In this document: in pieces, positions 4,354-5,490 of the stretch | How the letters are laid out: every line of letters starts with the position of its first letter | How positions within the stretch are numbered: the stretch's first letter is position 1 | From: Burkholderiales bacterium UBA2647 | GTDB taxonomy: Bacteria; Pseudomonadota; Gammaproteobacteria; Burkholderiales; Burkholderiaceae_E | Direction of reading: 5' to 3' | NCBI GenBank assembly: GCA_002359635.1 | Contig: DENJ01000108.1 | Location: 1,262-6,751 of the forward strand | DNA length: 5,490 nucleotides | The notes under the pieces: generated by a model | Databases searched by the model: none | What the model saw: only the letters and a program-made list of their open reading frames with translations | What the model was told of the DNA's origin: nothing | Translations under genes and position numbers: made by a program

Positions 4354-4466
4354 GTCCGAATGGTCTCCGAGCCTTGCTTTCGCATCATTTCGACAATTTT
4401 TTTAATCTTTTCCGGTTTTTCCTCGCCATTTATGACAGGAAAACAACAATCAATTCCTCCTGTCAT
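4350..4466 (-). CDS. Doubtful 38-codon ORF in the csp-clpS gap
   Basis: On the minus strand ATG 4466 opens a 38-codon frame ending in TGA at 4350. The product (MTGGIDCCFPVINGEEKPEK, then IKKIVEMMRKQGSETIRT) has a two-cysteine N-terminal part and a lysine-rich, likely helical second half, which looks more protein-like than most chance frames. About 30 bases after the stop, an imperfect hairpin (about 4305-4324) followed by five Ts could be a terminator. Against it: no good ribosome binding site before the ATG, low third-position GC compared with xseA, and overlap of its stop with the csp promoter. An inverted repeat spans its first 13 codons. I recognise no family, and it may be chance. Confidence 0.2.
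   Translation of the reverse strand: MTGGIDCCFPVINGEEKPEKIKKIVEMMRKQGSETIRT
4432..4466. repeat. 9-bp perfect inverted repeat upstream of clpS
   Basis: ATGACAGGA (4432-4440) and TCCTGTCAT (4458-4466) are perfect inverted copies separated by 17 bases. The element lies 38 bases before the clpS ATG and upstream of the csp promoter, in the shared divergent region. It could be a two-half-site operator or an RNA hairpin. No poly-T tract follows on either strand, so it is not an intrinsic terminator. Confidence 0.5.
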
Positions 4467-4492
4467 GGCCACCGAAAGGTCCCGCTACGGCT

Positions 4493-4498
4493 TAAAAT
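4493..4498 (+). promoter_or_regulatory. -10-like hexamer placed for a leaderless or near-leaderless clpS mRNA
   Basis: TAAAAT (5 of 6 to the -10 consensus) ends six bases before the clpS ATG (4505), so initiation seven bases downstream would begin at the A of the start codon. The only purine-rich sequence before the ATG, AAAGG (4500-4504), touches it, too close to act as a normal ribosome binding site. No good -35 lies 16-18 bases upstream, so this is tentative. Confidence 0.3.
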
Positions 4499-4504
4499 CA
4501 AAGG

Positions 4505-4813
4505 ATGTCAAATACCAATGCACCAGGTCTTGTCCTTGAAAAACAGGAAGCCAAGACAAAACCGCCGCCCATGTACCAGGTCGTCCTACTGAATGACGAT
4601 TACACGCCCATGGAATTTGTGATCCTTGTCCTGCAAAAGTTCTTTAAGATGGGACGTGAAAAGGCAACGCATGTCATGCTGAAGGTACACCGGGAGGGCA
4701 AAGGGGTCTGCGGGTTGTTCCCTCGGGATATTGCGGCCACCAAGGTCGAACAAGTTTGTAGTTTTGCAAGGCAGCATCAACATCCGCTGCAGTGCGTGAT
4801 GGAGGAAGCATGA
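4505..4813 (+). CDS. clpS: ClpS, ATP-dependent Clp protease adaptor
   Basis: The 102-residue product is near the normal ClpS length, with a short flexible N-terminus (1-22) and the folded adaptor core after it. ClpS binds proteins with N-terminal Leu, Phe, Tyr or Trp and delivers them to ClpAP in the bacterial N-end-rule pathway. Binding-pocket residues are present: Asn30, Asp31, Asp32, Thr34, Met36, Val39, Met58, Val61 and His62 align at a constant offset of four with E. coli N34, D35, D36, T38, M40, V43, M62, V65 and H66. The tail HPLQCVMEEA and VHREGKGVCG are typical of betaproteobacterial ClpS. The stop overlaps the clpA start by four bases, so adaptor and unfoldase are probably co-translated. 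The start has no normally spaced ribosome binding site. Confidence 0.96.
   Translation: MSNTNAPGLVLEKQEAKTKPPPMYQVVLLNDDYTPMEFVILVLQKFFKMGREKATHVMLKVHREGKGVCGLFPRDIAATKVEQVCSFARQHQHPLQCVMEEA
4801..4809 (+). promoter_or_regulatory. Ribosome binding site of clpA inside the end of clpS
   Basis: GGAGG (4801-4805) lies four bases before ATG 4810 within the last codons of clpS. Together with the ATGA overlap it fixes the clpA start and implies translational coupling. Confidence 0.8.
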
Positions 4814-5490
4814 TTGCTCAAGAATTGGAAGTGAGTTTGCACATGGCTTTTGTTGAGGCCAGGCAGCAACGCCACGAATTTATTACGGTGGAGCATTTGT
4901 TGCTCGCCTTGCTCGATAATCCTTCAGCAGCTGAAGTCCTGCGCGCCTGCGCAGCGAATATCGAAGATTTGCGAAAGAATCTGACAGGGTTTATCAAGGA
5001 AAACACCCCGGTTGTGCCGGGTACCGACGATATCGATACCCAACCGACCCTGGGCTTTCAGCGGGTGATTCAGCGCGCCATCATGCATGTGCAGTCGACC
5101 TCAAACGGGAAGAAAGAGGTCACAGGCGCCAATGTTTTGGTGGCGATCTTTGGCGAGAAGGACTCGCACGCGGTGTATTACCTGCACCAGCAGGGCATTA
5201 CCCGTCTTGATGTCGTGAACTATATTTCTCACGGCATTACCAAGGCACCTCAAGCGAAGGAGCAAGGTCCGGAGGAAGCCAAGCAAGGCGAGGGCGAGGA
5301 GCAGGCAACGGCCTCGCAAGCGGGCCAACCCAACGCACTGGATCAGTACACCAACAACCTCAACGCAGCCGCCAAAGAAGGACGTATCGATCCGCTCATT
5401 GGCCGCGAAGCTGAGGTGGAGCGGGTGATCCAAATTCTATGCCGGCGGCGAAAAAACAACCCGCTGCTGGTCGGCGAAGCCGGTGTGGGC
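4810..5490 (+). CDS. clpA: ClpA, ATPase and substrate-binding subunit of the ClpAP protease (partial, 3' end missing)
   Basis: The first 227 residues of ClpA are present; the frame continues past the window edge. The N-terminal domain is complete: two Clp repeats, about residues 2-70 (EVSLHMAFVEARQQRHEFIT, VEHLLLALL) and 80-145 (LGFQRVIQRAIMHVQS, EVTGANVLVAIF). This domain is the docking site of ClpS. A linker of about 30 residues rich in Glu, Gln, Ala and Lys follows (about 146-176). The first AAA+ domain then begins with LDQYTNNLNAAAKEGRIDPLIGREAE. The window ends inside the Walker A motif (GEAGVG, 222-227, normally followed by KT). ClpA unfolds substrates and threads them into ClpP. Full-length relatives are about 750-770 residues, so some 70% of the gene lies outside. 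It is the second gene of clpS-clpA; clpP is not seen here. Confidence 0.97.
   Translation, partial: MIAQELEVSLHMAFVEARQQRHEFITVEHLLLALLDNPSAAEVLRACAANIEDLRKNLTGFIKENTPVVPGTDDIDTQPTLGFQRVIQRAIMHVQSTSNGKKEVTGANVLVAIFGEKDSHAVYYLHQQGITRLDVVNYISHGITKAPQAKEQGPEEAKQGEGEEQATASQAGQPNALDQYTNNLNAAAKEGRIDPLIGREAEVERVIQILCRRRKNNPLLVGEAGVG

Noticed and set aside
4176..4592. A 138-codon plus-strand frame across the csp-clpS gap
   Set aside because: It overlaps the start of csp on the opposite strand and the start of clpS in another frame, and reads through the control region; no motif is recognisable.
5101..5433. A 110-codon minus-strand frame with a Leu-rich stretch
   Set aside because: It is antisense to clpA; the hydrophobic run is the complement of the Glu/Gln/Lys-rich linker codons.
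1..5490. Defence island, mobile element, CRISPR array, tRNA or rRNA
   Set aside because: No transposase, integrase, direct-repeat array, long terminal inverted repeats or structural RNA signature was seen; all recognised genes are core chromosomal.

Overview
The window looks like a housekeeping stretch of a betaproteobacterial chromosome, most likely order Burkholderiales. This rests on family resemblance and gene order: an ExbB/ExbD pair followed by what appears to be the start of lpxK, beta-type ClpS ('VHREGKGVCG', 'CVMEEA') directly before clpA, a CspA-type cold-shock protein beside clpS, and a DUF192 protein close by. Base composition is moderate (mid-50s % GC by eye), lower than in many Burkholderiales. 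I cannot name genus or species.

Layout. 1-1240 (minus strand): exbB, exbD and probably lpxK, closely packed as one operon, the last cut by the window edge. 1241-1613: a 373-bp divergent control region with a dense cluster of DnaA-box-like TGTGSA motifs, an AT-rich island and a 32-codon upstream ORF whose stop overlaps the xseA start as ATGA. 1614-2930 (plus): xseA, large subunit of exonuclease VII, with its key residues intact. 2976-3518 (minus): an exported DUF192 protein, convergent with xseA. 3688-3804 (minus): an overlooked 38-codon gene for a tiny exported Lys-rich peptide whose predicted mature part is two tandem 9-residue repeats, followed by two tandem intrinsic terminators. 3805-4024: a regulatory gap with a perfect TGACCA-AG-TGGTCA dyad, candidate promoters on both strands and a perfect 12-bp terminator stem. 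4025-4231 (minus): the cold-shock protein gene. 4232-4504: a divergent gap with a good sigma70-like promoter toward csp, a 9-bp inverted repeat and a doubtful 38-codon minus-strand ORF. 4505-5490 (plus): clpS overlapping clpA by ATGA; clpA runs off the window at its first Walker A motif.

Functional links. ExbB and ExbD form a proton-driven inner-membrane motor. ClpS and ClpA form the N-end-rule adaptor/unfoldase module that feeds ClpP. XseA works with XseB, which is not in the window. No defence system, mobile element, CRISPR array, tRNA or rRNA was recognised. The unusual signals are small: the repeat peptide, the short ORFs and RNA structures, and the DnaA-box-like cluster.
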